A stretch of DNA of 64,000 nt from Heloderma charlesbogerti (Eukaryota > Chordata > Lepidosauria > Squamata > Helodermatidae): the NCBI GenBank assembly GCA_026122225.1, contig JANEZZ010002886.1:186001-250000 (forward strand), written 5' to 3'. The notes below the pieces were generated by a model. It did no database searches. It worked only from the letters and a program-made list of their open reading frames with translations, and was not told the origin of the DNA. The position numbers and the translations under genes are program-made. Below, in pieces: positions 44,561 through 60,045 of the stretch (positions are counted from its first letter, which is position 1; each line of letters opens with the position of its first letter).

Positions 44561-45884
44561 GGAGGGGGGAGAAGAAGTTTGTGGGGGCTAATTAAGTACT
44601 TCGCTGAAGCCAGGGAGCTGCTGCAGAAGCCGAAAGTGGCGCGCCGGGCTTTCCCAGCCCAGATACCCTTCCCGCGGCGGGGCTCGCCGCGCAGGCCGGG
44701 CAAGAATGGCCAAGGCTGCCATCGCAGATGGGGCGGAGGCGGAGGCGGTGCGCGGGGAGGACCCGAGCGGGGCGGGGGAGGGGGCTTTTTTGGAAGAGGC
44801 TGCTGCTGGGGAAACAATTGTGGATGACTTGCCTGGCTGGGTAGGTCGATCTGAAACTCATCGCCAGCTCCAGAGATACACCGAGGGGGCTGGGGGCGGG
44901 GGCTGAGGAAACGTGCAGTTTCTCTTCGGCGTAGAGATCTCGAGATGTTTCCCCGCAAGCCGCTTTTCTCTCCTCGCTAGTAAGAAGGACAACAGCACTC
45001 GCCAGGGCCTCGTGAGTGTTCCCACCACATCAGAAGAGCCCCGCTGGATCAGACCCAGGGTCCATCTAGCCCAGCATTCTGTCCACACAGTGGCCGACGA
45101 GCTGCCTGCAGAAAACCACAAGCGAGACACGAGTGCCACAGCAGCCTCCCACCCATGTTCCCCAGGAACTGGTGCACATAGGCATACTCCCTCTGATACT
45201 GGAGAGAGCATAGAGCCACCGGGACTAGTAGCCACTGATGGCCTTCTCCTCCATTCTTATTCTGGTATAGACAAAAAGAGATTCTCCCCCCACACACACA
45301 CACCTCTCAAACGCACACAAGTCCCAAACTGACCTCAGAAAGGAAATCTACAGCACAGTGCTCTACAAGTTTGCTTGGAAGCAAGACCCCGTCACTGGAC
45401 CGAGACTCCATTCCACGTCAATACCCGTCCGCTTGCAGCCTTGCGGGGCCTGTCCACCGAGTTCCACGGGGCTTACTCCAAGTTAGGTGTGTAGGGGAAT
45501 CCTGGCTCGGACTCTTGGACTCTCAGTTCGGTCCGAAACTTCGGCCCAGGGTCCATGCTAAACCAGTCGTGCTGTTAGGCAAGTTTAGCGGCTGGACTTC
45601 AGTATCTTGGAGCCTTTCTCCTTAGCTGGCCATGTGTATTACTTGATTCACTCTGACATATGATAAGACGGGCCTGCTGCGCTGGGGGCCCCTTTGCCCA
45701 TTCTGCTGACCGGGGTGCTGGACTCCTGCCCCGATGATCCCACTGATGCTAACGATGTCTAATGACCCGGTTGTCTTCAGGAAAGGTTAGACTACCCCCC
45801 GTCCCCACTCTAAAGAGTCTAAAGCTCAGGTGGGCAGACTTCAGGATTGTGGGGTCTACTTTGTTGCTGCTGTTTACTTTACTA
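44561..45884. other. Intergenic sequence with a dispersed repeat
   Basis: CpG-rich DNA extends to about 44.9 kb. At about 45020-45245 lies a repeat with AGAGCCCCGCTGGATCAGACC ... CCATCTAGCCCAGCATTCTG ... GTAGCCACTGATGGCCTTCTC, which I recognise as a common squamate-type repeat but cannot assign firmly. A small AGTAAGTCCC-type unit lies near 45460. Confidence 0.5.
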
Positions 45885-46125
45885 GAGAGCCCGTGTGATG
45901 CTGTGGTTGGAGTGCTTGACTGGGACTCAGGAGATCCGGGTTCTAGTCCCCGCTCCGCCATGAGGCTCACTGGGTGACCTTGGGCCAGTCACTGCCTCTC
46001 AGCCTAACCTGCCTCACAGAGCTGTTGTGAGGACAAAATGGGGAGGGGGGGGGACCATGTAAGCTACCTTGGGCTCCTTGTAAGAGGAAAAGAAGGTGGG
46101 ATATCAATGCAGTTATAAAAATAAT
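45885..46125 (+). mobile_element. MIR/CORE-like SINE
   Basis: The head GTGATGCTGTGGTTGGAGTGC, with a B-box-like GGGTTCTAGTCCCCGCTC, is tRNA-like. It is followed by a CORE-like region, TGGGTGACCTTGGGCCAGTCAC ... GAGCTGTTGTGAGGACAAAATG, and an A/T-rich tail. It abuts the BovB copy at 46180. Confidence 0.8.
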
Positions 46126-46179
46126 TTAAAAATACCAGAATACCAAAATCCACCAAACAGAGCTAGGTGCAGAAGGCAT

Positions 46180-46671
46180 TGTTGTTGTTCAGTCGTTCAG
46201 TCGTGTCCGACTCTTCGTGACCCCATGGACCATAGCACGCCAGGCCTTCCTGTCCTGCGCTCTCTCCCGGAGCGTGCTCAAGTTCATATTCATTGCATCC
46301 GTGATGCTGTCTAGCCATCTCATCCTCTGCCGGCCCCTTCTCCTTTTGCCTTCAGTCTTTCCCAGCATCAGGGTCTTTTCCAGGGAGTTTTCTCTTCGCA
46401 TTAGGTGGCCAAAATATTGGAGCTTCAGCTTCATTATCTGTCCTTCCAATGAGCAGTCAGGGTTGATTTCCTTTAGGATGGACTGATTGGACCTCCTTGC
46501 AGTCCAGGGGACTCGTAAGAGTCTTCTCCAGCACCACAGTTCGAAAGCATCGATTCTTCGGCACCCAGCCTTCCTTACAGTCCAGCTCTCACAGCCATAC
46601 ATTACTACTGGGAAAACCATAGCTTTGATTAGACGGACCTTTGTCGGCAAGGTGATGTCTCTGCTTCTTAC
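46180..46671 (-). mobile_element. 5'-truncated BovB LINE (3' 0.5 kb)
   Basis: The minus-strand frame of 153 codons starts in PTKVRLIKAMVFPVVMYGCE and runs to the BovB stop, with no internal stop. It matches 16740-17225 of the full-length copy. Similarity ends at CTGCTTCTTA, position about 46671. Confidence 0.92.
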
Positions 46672-49433
46672 ACACTTCGAATTGGAGAATTCCGAGTCTG
46701 GGAATGCGTTTTGACTACCGGAATTGAACCAATTTCACCGTCCTTCAGCACAAAAAACCACTCCTGATCACCCTTCCGCCCGCCCGCCCCCCACACACAC
46801 ACTTTGTTCATTTCAGCACACCTTATGATACCATTCGAAATCTTAGGATATCAAGAGGTATGAGAGCAGTTTAAATAAATACATAAATTAATTTAAAGGA
46901 GTAGGAGTATCATTTTATTGTTGTTAAAAGTATTCAGAGTCAGAAATCCTCGAAGATCTACTGGAAATCACACAGAGATCAACCAGTGGATCCCCATCTC
47001 CTTTTTTGCCTGCCCCCAATCTAGAGGTTTGCCCCAGAAGCCGCTGTGGTTTCCAGAAAGACAGCTTTAGGCCCTGATCCTAATCTAAAAGGCACTTACT
47101 TGGAACTAGGCACCATTGATCACTTCCAGGACTATGCTTAGGGTATGAGGTCAAAGGCAGGAGGTGGCGATCGAGTCTGCACCCCAGCCACGATACATTT
47201 ACCTGGAAGTAAGTCTCGTGCATTAATGGGACCTCCTTCCACCCGCTAAGGGTGCCCACGGAGGCTACTTTTCTCTGACGTGCCACAGGTCGTGACTATG
47301 CATCGCTGGGGATGTTCCAGTTGTATCCGGGACCTTCGCAGAAGGCTCTGCCTTGGAAGGATGGCACACATATTGCCATCGCAAAGCTCTCTGGACTGAT
47401 TCGGCGACAATCATAAGGACTAGAAACATTAAGAAAAAGAACGAAGTCGAACGTTCCAGTGTATCAGGAGCACAAATTCGTGGGGGAGGCTGGGGGTGAG
47501 AAGCGAAGCCACCCCTTCTGGATATATCCGCGTCACGCGGCTGTGAGTGACTTGCTCCGAACTATGCAACGGGGGGAGAGGCAAATGTAAAGTGGACTGG
47601 AAAGTGATGCCAATTCGATACATTGCCTCTCTCTCTCTCTCTCTCTCGCAAGTTCGACGTGCCTTCTACTAATGGAGTGTGAGCTCTTCTAAGAGGACAA
47701 GATTTGGGGGACAAATCGTTGTGTGAAAAAGCAGACCTTCCCGTCGCCCCCCCACTCCTCCCCCCCCCGCGTTCCTGTCTGCCCCCCCCCTTTCCCTTTT
47801 CTTCCCTCCCGGCTCAGCCATCAGCTCGGCCAATTCGGTGTTGTGGTTGGTGTCTCCTCGAGAGCGGCTTGTTGTGCTTCGCAGGTGAAATAGCGTGTCT
47901 GCAAACAGCCCCCAACAGGGACGGCGGCTGCGCGCTCTCGGGCCTTTGTGAGCGCCACACAAAAAGCGGAATTCCTCCGAAGTTGGGTGGTGGATTTTTT
48001 TTTTTAAGGACTGCAAAAATAAAAAGAGAGAAGAGGGGAGGGAGAGACGCTTTTCATGCCTTACTTTACCTACTACATAAGCCTCCCTTCTCACCCTTCC
48101 TCTGCCCCCCCGCCCCCGCCCCCAAATAATCCTTCTCTTTATTGTCGAAACAGACAGAATCAGGTGCCACGCAGCGCTTTAGTGTCTCTCCACTGAATGG
48201 GGCTTGAGGCTGCTCTCAACCGCTGCGGGGAAATGGGGAAGGGGGAATAACCGAGAAAGGGGGCAGGCCGCCGTTGCGGGCTTGACCGGCAGCCTGAGTT
48301 GCCCTCAAAAACCAGCTGGGAACAGGACAATCTGCTCCACCCCCACCCCCAATACAAGCTTTGGGCACCTGGCGATTGGTTTCCCTCATTGAGTTATATC
48401 CTACTTCTCCCTCACAACCGGACAATTCTCTTGCCATTTTACAATTGCGTACATCCACCCCAGAAGAAGAAAAAAACCTTACTCGCCTTTGTGCTTTTTT
48501 TCTAAGGTGATCTGGGAGAGGGGGGAGGACGAAAAAGAGCTGGATCTACTCCGTTTTGTTTCTACAAAATCTAGCACCTTGCAGAAAGGGGACTTTGTCC
48601 AGATTCAAAATCACATGCCACAATCGAAAGATTTCTCTGTGTTTGTTTGTTTGTTTGTTTACTTTTTTTCTTTGAATGGGTCCATTCTTTTTTTGGCCAA
48701 AAAAAGGCCGATCTTAGAAAGACAGAATTTGGGCGCCAGCATTCAACTAAATTTAATTCGCATTAACGCGGCCAGGACCTAATTAATGGACCAGCTATTC
48801 ATTTATGCGCGCTTGCGGGGGAGGTGGGCTGATCTTTCATAAATTGTCACTTGATCTTCCCGGCTCGCTTTTGCAAGGGATCTGATTGAGAACGGGTTGC
48901 CTAAATTGGAACGGGGGGGGGGGGCTGCGAAGAGACCAGAATCATCATTAAAATTGTTCCTATTATCTTTCTCCCTTTCCCCCATCATTTTTGGGGGAGT
49001 TGTTGTTGTTAAAATAAATACAACTCTGCTCTCTGCTTCTCGGTGGCTTTTCTAACTACACGCTTTGCTTTACACCCAACTTGTGAATCTCACTTCCCTT
49101 CTTAATTTGCCACATGCAAAACGACTCCACTGCTTTTGCAAGTTGCTCCCCCCAACCCTCCCCCCCCCGCACAACAATCTTCATCCGTTCTTCCCCTTGG
49201 AAAGGCTCTCACACAAGAAAATCAGGGGTGTGCCTTAAACTGGAAGGGGGGGGATCCTTTCTTCTCCTCACCCCCTCCCCTCCCCTCCCATCAGTTCAGA
49301 CCTGAGCTGAATGTTTGGCTGAGAAAAGAAACTCTCTCCCTCTCTCCCTCTCTCCCTCTCCCCCACCCTACCCCCTCCATGGTGGCCAAAATCCCATGTC
49401 ATTCTGCTTGAAGTGACTTCATGTGATGTCAGC
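46672..49433. other. FEZF2 proximal upstream region
   Basis: No gene was seen. A small AGTAAGTCCC-type repeat lies near 47085-47225, (CT)n at 47628-47649 and C-rich runs near 47750-47790. The stretch 48755-48870 (CTAATTAATGG, TTCATTTATGCGCGC, TTTCATAAATTGTCACTTG) is unique and AT-rich within GC-rich DNA and is a second candidate cis-element. Further pyrimidine-rich tracts lie at 49240-49380. Confidence 0.5.
47628..47649. repeat. (CT)n microsatellite
   Basis: About 11 CT units, upstream of FEZF2. Confidence 0.95.
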
Positions 49434-49543
49434 TTTAAATGTAAGAGAGCGCGATCTGACGCTCGGGAAGATGTTTGTTATCAAAATCTGACAGTGTGGC
49501 CACACCGCGGTGCGTGGATGCGTCTCCTCGGCGTTGGGCAAAG
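49434..49543 (+). promoter_or_regulatory. FEZF2: Candidate FEZF2 core promoter and non-coding first exon
   Basis: A TATA-like TTTAAAT at 49434-49440 is followed by a compact, unique stretch with GATC, TTATCA and GTGGCCACAC motifs. It ends at a good splice donor, AAG|GTAACT, at 49543/49544. The FEZF2 ATG sits two bases after an acceptor at 50106, so the transcript needs an upstream exon. This stretch would give a first exon of roughly 80 nt and an intron of about 560 bp. The assignment rests on motif position only. Transcription could start elsewhere between about 48.7 and 49.9 kb. Confidence 0.4.
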
Positions 49544-49569
49544 GTAACTCACCCCAGGCCAGGCTTGTG

Positions 49570-49612
49570 CCACCCCCTCCCCTCCCCTCCCCTCCCCTCC
49601 CCTCCCCCCCCC
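49570..49612. repeat. (CCCCT)n tract in candidate FEZF2 intron 1
   Basis: Seven or more CCCCT units lie between the candidate first exon and the coding exon. The complementary strand is G-rich and could form a G-quadruplex. Confidence 0.85.
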
Positions 49613-50108
49613 ACAGGGCTAGCACCGTGGGACCCAAGTGAAAGACATCGGCAGGGCAGGTTGTAGTTTGAGTCCTCCTTCCCCAGCGCCCCCCAAATCC
49701 AGGCCCGCTCCACCAGGTCTCGGGAGTTTGTCTGCTACTTTCTCGCTCGCTCGCTCGCTCTCTTTCTTGCGTTGGGCTTAATGAGCAGCAATCTGGTCTC
49801 CCCGCGCGCAGTTGTTCTGTGTTCATTTGAATGTAAATGGGGGAGGAGATGCTGGGGTTGTGGGGGGGGGGCGAAAGAGGTGCTTATTTTGATTTGTCTC
49901 TCGGCTTTTCTGGAATGTTGAGATGGAGGGGCAGGCGGAGAAACTGACTTGACTCTCGGCTCTCGCTCGCTCTCGCTCTGCCTTTTTGTCCTTCCCAAAT
50001 TTCATCATTCTGATTCTGGTTGTTTTGTATGGGCGAGATCCGGCTGCTCACCTCAAGTCCTGGTGTCCTTTTCTCTCCTCCCCGCCCTTCCCGTTGGGCC
50101 GCGCAGAG

Positions 50109-53874
<3,766 letters not shown>

Positions 53875-54075
53875 AACAAAATAATAATTTAAAAAAGAGA
53901 GCAAGCAATGTCTTTCTGGTGCGATCGAAGCGATGCCTTCAGAGAACTTCCAGAGAAATCGAACCTTTTTCAAGAGGCCTGAAAAATCCACAGAATCGAT
54001 CTCTCCCTCGTACACACACAACAAGCTGATGAGACAATCACTTCCTTCTTCTTCTTCTTTTGGGCTATACACAGT

Positions 54076-54107
<32 letters not shown>

Positions 54108-54345
54108 GCAAAGAAACTTATTTAAAACTCCGTTGCTGCTACGGATTCAACTACGGGAATAGTTCCGGATCGTGATGAACTGAGTGCAACGTTTCTCCGA
54201 AGGGCCTCCAAGACTGTAAAGATAGATACGCTGGCCGATCATGCTGTATGACTGTATATACGACTGTAAATTAAAATTTTAATGTACGCCCGATTAATTA
54301 AGGAATATATCATCTATGAGGCAATAAAAAGGTCGCTTAATAGGA
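53875..54345 (+). other. FEZF2: FEZF2 3' UTR
   Basis: Unique AT-rich sequence follows the stop codon, including a (TA)n run at about 54076-54107. An AATAAA poly(A) signal lies at 54323-54328, and the sequence after it is T-rich (GTCTTATTTCC). The end at about 54345 is inferred from that signal. Confidence 0.65.
54323..54328 (+). terminator. FEZF2 polyadenylation signal AATAAA
   Basis: A canonical hexamer about 450 bp after the FEZF2 stop is followed within 25 bp by T-rich sequence. It is the first AATAAA after the stop. Confidence 0.6.
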
Positions 54346-55679
54346 GTCTTATTTCCAGCTCCCCCAAACCTAGAATTTAAAAAAAAAAATCCCAGTTCCA
54401 ATTAATTATTGTAAAAGTTTGGAGACGGGGGGGGGGGGGAGAGACAATGCCTTTTTCTTTTCTTTTTAATGTAAAGGATACAATCCACCGGGAACTTCTT
54501 CCAGCGAACCCCATTTAAATGGTGGGGGGGATTCTTAGTGGAGGGTTTTGCCAAGAGAGGTATCCCATTGAGATCAGGGCCGAGTGTCAAGTTTTACAGA
54601 GATCCGGAATTGTGCCTGCTCCGGAACAGTGGTGTCAATTCGATTTCGCGTGTAAACCAGACTAATCCGGGGCTGAGGGAAAACAGACGGAGTTTGGAAA
54701 GGCCGGGTGTCGTTGTTAATTAGCTTTTCCTCACCAGAGTTCTTTTTAAAAGAAGGGGACTTCGAGACCCGTTTTAAAACACACAGTTCCTGGAAACCTG
54801 CTTATTTGAATGAGAGCTCCATCCACGGAGGTGGGTTTAGGATGGCAATTTAAATAAATCCAAGTAAAAGGGAATTAACAATCCAAGTCCAGATCTAGGA
54901 CGCGATAAACGTGGAGGGGGTGGGGTGGGGGACACACTTCTCTGCATAGATCAGCCTCATGTCTTCCCCGAGGGAGTAAGAGACTTGCCAAGGAGGGCAG
55001 GACATTCTGTTCGGAAAGAACGAGGCTACCTAACTATTCAGGATAAAGTAACCATGTCTGGGGAGTTTTTGTAGGTGGGTGTGGAGAGATTCGCAGCTTC
55101 TATATTATCCGTTCGTTATTCAGTTACAAAGAACGGTCTACCAATGAGCGGAGAATGTGAACAGCTCGAATCGCTTTTCTTTTCTCTTACTTTTAAAGTA
55201 GGGAAGAATTCAGACAATCTGGCTTTGAAAATTCCATTCAGGCAGGCCCCCCGACAGCAACAAACAAGTGAAAACCGGGGCCTCCCCCACCCCCAGGCGT
55301 CTGCCACCAACACCCACCAACGCCAGTTCCTTCCTGGTTTTGGTTTTGTTTTGGGTCTTTCCCCTACCCCCACCCCCATCTCCAGGTCAGTAAAGAAACA
55401 GCTTCTCATCTCGATGGTTTCTTTCCACCCAATTTGGGAAGGGAGGGAATACAAAATTATATCATCATCATTGTTACTGAGGGTGTTCAGCTTGAAACTG
55501 GAAGCTAAATTGTGCCTCTTTCAACCATAATTTGTTGCCTTTTGGGGGTCCCTCACTTAAGATGTATTTAAGTCATTTCCTGAATGACTATTTCTCTTTC
55601 TGATATTATTAATATTAATAATAATAATAATAATAATTCCTGAACGCTAATGAAACGATCTAACGGCTTGCTTTCTGAG
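54346..55679. other. Downstream flank of FEZF2, no recognised features
   Basis: Unique sequence without coding signals. An (ATT/AAT)n microsatellite lies at about 55610-55637. Confidence 0.5.
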
Positions 55680-56133
55680 TAATGACCCAAATTAAGAGAG
55701 AAAACACAGACCCTTCAAACTGCATTACATTAATCATGTAATCATCCACAGCAGGCCCCAGAATGCTTTCTTAAAAAAATAAATAAATCAGAATATGGAT
55801 AATCAAGAGCTTGGATTAACTAAAGTAAGGAGTCTTTGCTCACTCTCCCTCCCTCCTCTTCTCACAAAGCCTTCTAATATGGCAATGTCAATTCTGTTCA
55901 CAATATTTTTATAGTGGAACAAACGAAATTCTGCAGGCCGTCCATGTGCGTGCTGCTCAGTCCAAGTTTGCCAATGAAACAGAGAATTAAGCAGGACATC
56001 GCAATTGTCTGGGGGCAGTTTCGCCTGGAGTTCACCTTTCCACTGGTTAATTGAGTGGTTAAATGCTGAAAAGCAAGCAAGTTTAATAGAGGCCTGTTCA
56101 GAGTGAGTAGCGGACAAGTCCACTGAAGTTAAT

Positions 56134-56174
<41 letters not shown>

Positions 56175-56330
56175 GGTTTTTTTCCTTGGTCCAGTTTTCA
56201 ACACGATAATATCCATAGCGGGAAGATGATTAACTATTTTAGAGCATCTTTGTAAATATCATTTTAATTGCCATTAATCTAGACGAACTGGACGGGTAAA
56301 CCCATGTTATCAAAAAATGACGGGGCGGGG
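55680..56330. promoter_or_regulatory. Candidate conserved enhancer downstream of FEZF2
   Basis: Repeat-free AT-rich sequence has TAATCATGTAATCATCC, CACAATATTTTTATAGTGG, TTGCCAATGAAACAG, GGTTAATTGAGTGG and TTTTAATTGCCATTAATC, interrupted only by a (CT)n microsatellite at 56141-56171. It lies 6-7 kb downstream of the candidate FEZF2 start. Mammalian Fezf2 has a known cortical enhancer (E4) several kb downstream, which makes this an obvious region to compare. Orthology is not shown. Confidence 0.4.
56141..56171. repeat. (CT)n microsatellite
   Basis: About 15 uninterrupted CT units inside the candidate downstream regulatory block. Confidence 0.95.
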
Positions 56331-56796
56331 GGGCGAAACAAAATCCAATCAACTTAAAGTTTCTTAAAGAGAAAACCATCCCCAAGCATTTTGAGCTAAG
56401 ATACTCAGGAGAGAATTAATATATGAGAGATTATAAGATATATTCCTAGGCTTTTGATTTATGCAGTCATTTTTAATATAGGAGGCACTCCCATAAGACT
56501 CCTTGTCAAGCAATAAGGTTGTTCATATTGTTTTCCCCTACCACCTCTTCCTTGTTATTTATTTATGATCACAACCCTGCAGTCCCAGTGTTAGCTCATT
56601 CACTATTAACCAAACTTTAACCTTCATTCCCCATTTGTTGGTAACCAAATCAAAATCCTTCTTCAGACCTAAAATAACAGCTTGGCAAGGGGAGATGGAT
56701 GAGGAAAGGAACTGTTGCTGTCAAGTTTTTTCAAAGAGTTTCTGTTTTAAAAAGCCTCTTCCATTTTATAATAGGTTTCCTAACATGCCTTCCTGT
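56331..56796. other. Intergenic sequence, no recognised features
   Basis: Unique AT-rich sequence; nothing recognised. Confidence 0.5.
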
Positions 56797-56969
56797 TGCC
56801 ATGAAACTTCATGGGGAGGTGGTGGGCTCTCCCACACTGGAGGCCTTCAAGACGAGGCTGGACAGTCATTTGTCAGGGATGCTCTGACATGGATTCCTGC
56901 ATTGAGCAGGGGGTTGGACTTGATGGCCTTGTAGGCCCCTTCCAACCCTACTATTCTATGATTCTATGT
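56797..56969 (+). mobile_element. CR1 LINE 3' end
   Basis: The sequence GAGGTGGTGGGCTCTCC ... GGAGGCCTTCAAGACGAGGC ... GGGGGTTGGACTTGATGGCC ... CTATTCTATGATTCTATG is the conserved CR1 tail, ending in the ATTCTATG repeat. It is 5'-truncated. Confidence 0.88.
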
Positions 56970-56996
56970 ACACACTGCAGAAATGGAAAGTATGGG

Positions 56997-57120
56997 TAAA
57001 ATCTAATATAAATCCTACTTAGAGTAGACCCATTGAAATGAATGGGATTTCATGGCTAACTTAAGCCCCCTTTATTTCAGTGGGTCTACCCTAAGTAGGG
57101 CTTAGGTTGGATGTTACCCT
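56997..57120. repeat. Palindromic small repeat, R3 copy 2
   Basis: AATCCTACTTAGAGTAGACCC on the left is mirrored by GGGTCTACCCTAAGTAGGGCTT on the right, around GAAATGAATGGGATTTC. A MITE-like inverted repeat, related to 12685-12795. Confidence 0.68.
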
Positions 57121-57236
57121 ATGTGTTTTTCATGCTTTGACTAGGTAACAGAATTATGTCATAAAATCACCAGCTTTAGGGGTTTATTTCTTTATTTTTA
57201 AACCATAATCAGGCACTTATCAGCCAGATGAGGCAG

Positions 57237-57412
57237 CATGTATATATGAAGTTGTATACTGACAGTCAGTCTAGTCCTGTATTGCCTTGTCTGATTGGTA
57301 GAGGTCTTTGCTAGCTCTTCTTAACTGAGATGTAACCTTTGAATGGAGATGCAAGCCAGGAATTTCTGAATGTAAAGCCTGAGCTCTACCACTGAGCTAT
57401 GGCACCACAATA
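57237..57412 (-). mobile_element. tRNA-Ala-like SINE (decayed)
   Basis: ATGAAGTTGTATACTGACAGTCAG at one end and AAGCCTGAGCTCTACCACTGAGCTATGG at the other parallel the SINE at 40371-40575 on the same strand. Confidence 0.65.
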
Positions 57413-59819
57413 GCATATACCGCTACTGTGATGTTGATTCCACTGCTGTGCGTATATTCTCTGGCCATGTTAGAAATTGCTGTCATAGTGGCAAGGCGAT
57501 TGAGAGCAGGCAATGGAATTGGTAGAGGAAGTGAATGGCAATTGTTCTAGATCAGGGGGTGGGCAGAAGGTAGATTTAGATCTATCTCAGGGCAATTTGC
57601 GATAGATTGGCAAGGGCTCTCTAACACCCAGATGCTTATCCATAGCCATTTTAAGGTCTAAATTAGTGTTAGAATCTTCATCTGTTGTAACTCAGATGTA
57701 GATTTGTATTTGTGCATGCAGCTCATCCCAGTGTTGGGTTTAGTAAGTAACTGGCTCTGTCCCTTGGGCCACTATTTTGTTTCAGTAGGTGAACCTGAGG
57801 GTTTTAGTAAAAAAGAAAAAAAAAGAAAAAGGTAAATCCCACAAGCCTTTAAGTCTGCCCTCTCCTGCGTTAGATTTTGCCCTGCTTTTCAGTTACCTCT
57901 TTCCTAGAAGACAAGTGAGAGCTTGTTACCATACTTTGCACATTTATGCAGAATCAGACTCGCTATTAAAAGACAATTTGCCATCCCATGCAATGTAAAA
58001 GTGGTACTGTGGCTGCCACAGTTGGCATTGCATAAAAAAGTGATTGGATACAATATAACATACATTTGTCAGTGACATAAATGTCCACAAACAAGATGTG
58101 GAAAAGCAGTCTATGCCCTTTGGGAATTACATGATCAACAAAATTACAGAGAGGAAGGGGGGGGGTTGTTCCCCAAAAGGAAGGTCTAATGCCTCTGTTT
58201 TAATTTTACTTCCTAGACTGTGCCCTCAGAATCATGGTTAAGTACATAGGGTCCCTATGCATTATTTTTTATTATACCACTTCTACTGTGCAGTGCAATG
58301 TTTACTTCAAAAGTAAGTTGTGCTGAATTCAGCAGAACCTACTAGGATTGCAGCTTTATTGAGTGGCAAGAGGCTTTAAAACTTTCTCCATTCCCTCCTA
58401 GTAGCTGAATCAATTATTACCTTCTTATCAGTTATGATCAGAATACATTTTATCGTATTTTTCAAAAGGTATCAGCAGACATCTCCCGATGCTCATATGT
58501 GCACCCACACACACACACACATTTCTAGGTCTGGAGGCGGCAAATAGACTGCAGATCCTATGCTATAGTGTAATGTGTTTACTGGTTAAATTATACAGAC
58601 AGATAGCTGTCAGTTTGTAACCTTGTAATAAGTGCATCTTCTGTACTAAATACCACTTTTCCTGCACCAGAAGGATGCCCATTCCTTTACATGAAGGGAA
58701 TTTTATTTTTGACTTCCTTAATTTTCTACACTGATCCTTGTAGGAATGTATAGTTTTTAGGAAGTATTTACTCTTACTACTAAGTAACATTTCTTGAGCT
58801 CCAGCAGTGCTGAATCAACAACCCTCCATACACATGCACCTTGAAGGGGTCTTGACTTTACTTTTAAAAACCTCTGCAGAAGATAAATGTCCAAAGTATG
58901 GTAACAACTCCACTGTATTTTCCTACAATTTTGTAGCAAGATAAGGCAAAGGAGGCTAGATACAATGAATAGCTAGGACATAACTTAAAATATATTAATA
59001 TAGAATTACATAGTCGCTTCTGCCTGTGTGCGTGTGTATATATGTATATGTGTGTGTGCATATATCTATATATATATCTATGTAGATATAGATAGATATC
59101 ACAAAATTATCAGTGACATTTAAAAGTTAGAGGATTGTAGCTGCCTTAAGCATCTAGAAAAGACCAAATGTGCCATCATCAAACTGAGCCCACATTGAGA
59201 AGAAATGCTCTTGTAGGGATTTAAGAAGCTTCAGGCTGTGGGGCAGATGAAGAATTAGGATGGTGCAGAGTTTTAGAAAACATCTCCCCATTTGCATCTT
59301 TGATTCTGCAAAAGGAATTCTTATTTCCCCTATTTAAGGGTTAACAAGTGGGTTTCCTCTACATAACAATATGGATTTTATCAGAAAAACAATCCTAGCT
59401 CTTGTTTAAGTCAGTGGCAAAATTCCCATTAGCTGCACTGAGGCCAAGGTTTTGCACCTGGAAAGTTGGCCGGCATTTTGGAAGCCTTTTAGGGTTTCAA
59501 GAGGTGCTACTCCAGCATTTTCTGCCTCGTGCAGATCTGAAAAGGGATCACTCATTCTGTATTTTTTAACACCGAGTACTCGTCTCTGTTACACCTGGGA
59601 AGGTGATATTTCACATGGGGCTGTAATTGCAGAAACTCAAACTAAATGCAGACACTTCAATCACAATAGGAGAGATCAGGCAACAGTGCCTACCTCATCA
59701 CACTGAGCAGCTGGAGAGAGTCTGGTATTTTAACCATGTGTGTTCCAGTGCTGGCACATTATGCTTTTGTGATACAGGAGACATCTCCAAAATGTTTCAA
59801 GACTGGCACAAAATCTTAG
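57413..59819. other. Intergenic sequence, mostly unique
   Basis: No genes were recognised. An AGTAAGTTG-type small repeat unit lies near 58310-58355, (CA)n at about 58508-58521, and a TA/GATA-rich microsatellite at about 59035-59100. Confidence 0.5.
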
Positions 59820-59929
59820 ATATTCCCATAGGCCAGAAGTGGGGGATCTTTTTCTTATTGAGTTCTGCGTCACCTCAGTCGAAATGTGTTGGGATCCGCA
59901 TTCCAGCAGTGGCCATGGCCAGAGCCCAA

Positions 59930-60025
59930 AGTGGGCGGAGTCAAAGCCAAATGTGGGCAGAATCAGAACCAAAGTGGGTGGGGTTTGTGAAGTGGGCAGA
60001 GTTTGCGAAGTGGGCAGAGGTCTGT
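59930..60025. repeat. Short tandem array of AAGTGGGCGGAGT-like units
   Basis: AAAGTGGGCGGAGTC, AATGTGGGCAGAATC, AAAGTGGGTGGGGTT, GAAGTGGGCAGAGTTTGC and GAAGTGGGCAGAGG follow one another. It probably lies inside an old hAT-like element (about 59830-60045). Confidence 0.65.
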
Positions 60026-60045
60026 GTGAAACCAGGGTGATGTTC

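Noticed and set aside
44479..44958. 159-codon minus-strand open frame in CpG-rich DNA
   Set aside because: Proline-rich low-complexity translation of GC-rich sequence; no recognisable protein.
45890..45962. tRNA gene
   Set aside because: Only a tRNA-like SINE head; followed by a CORE-like SINE body.
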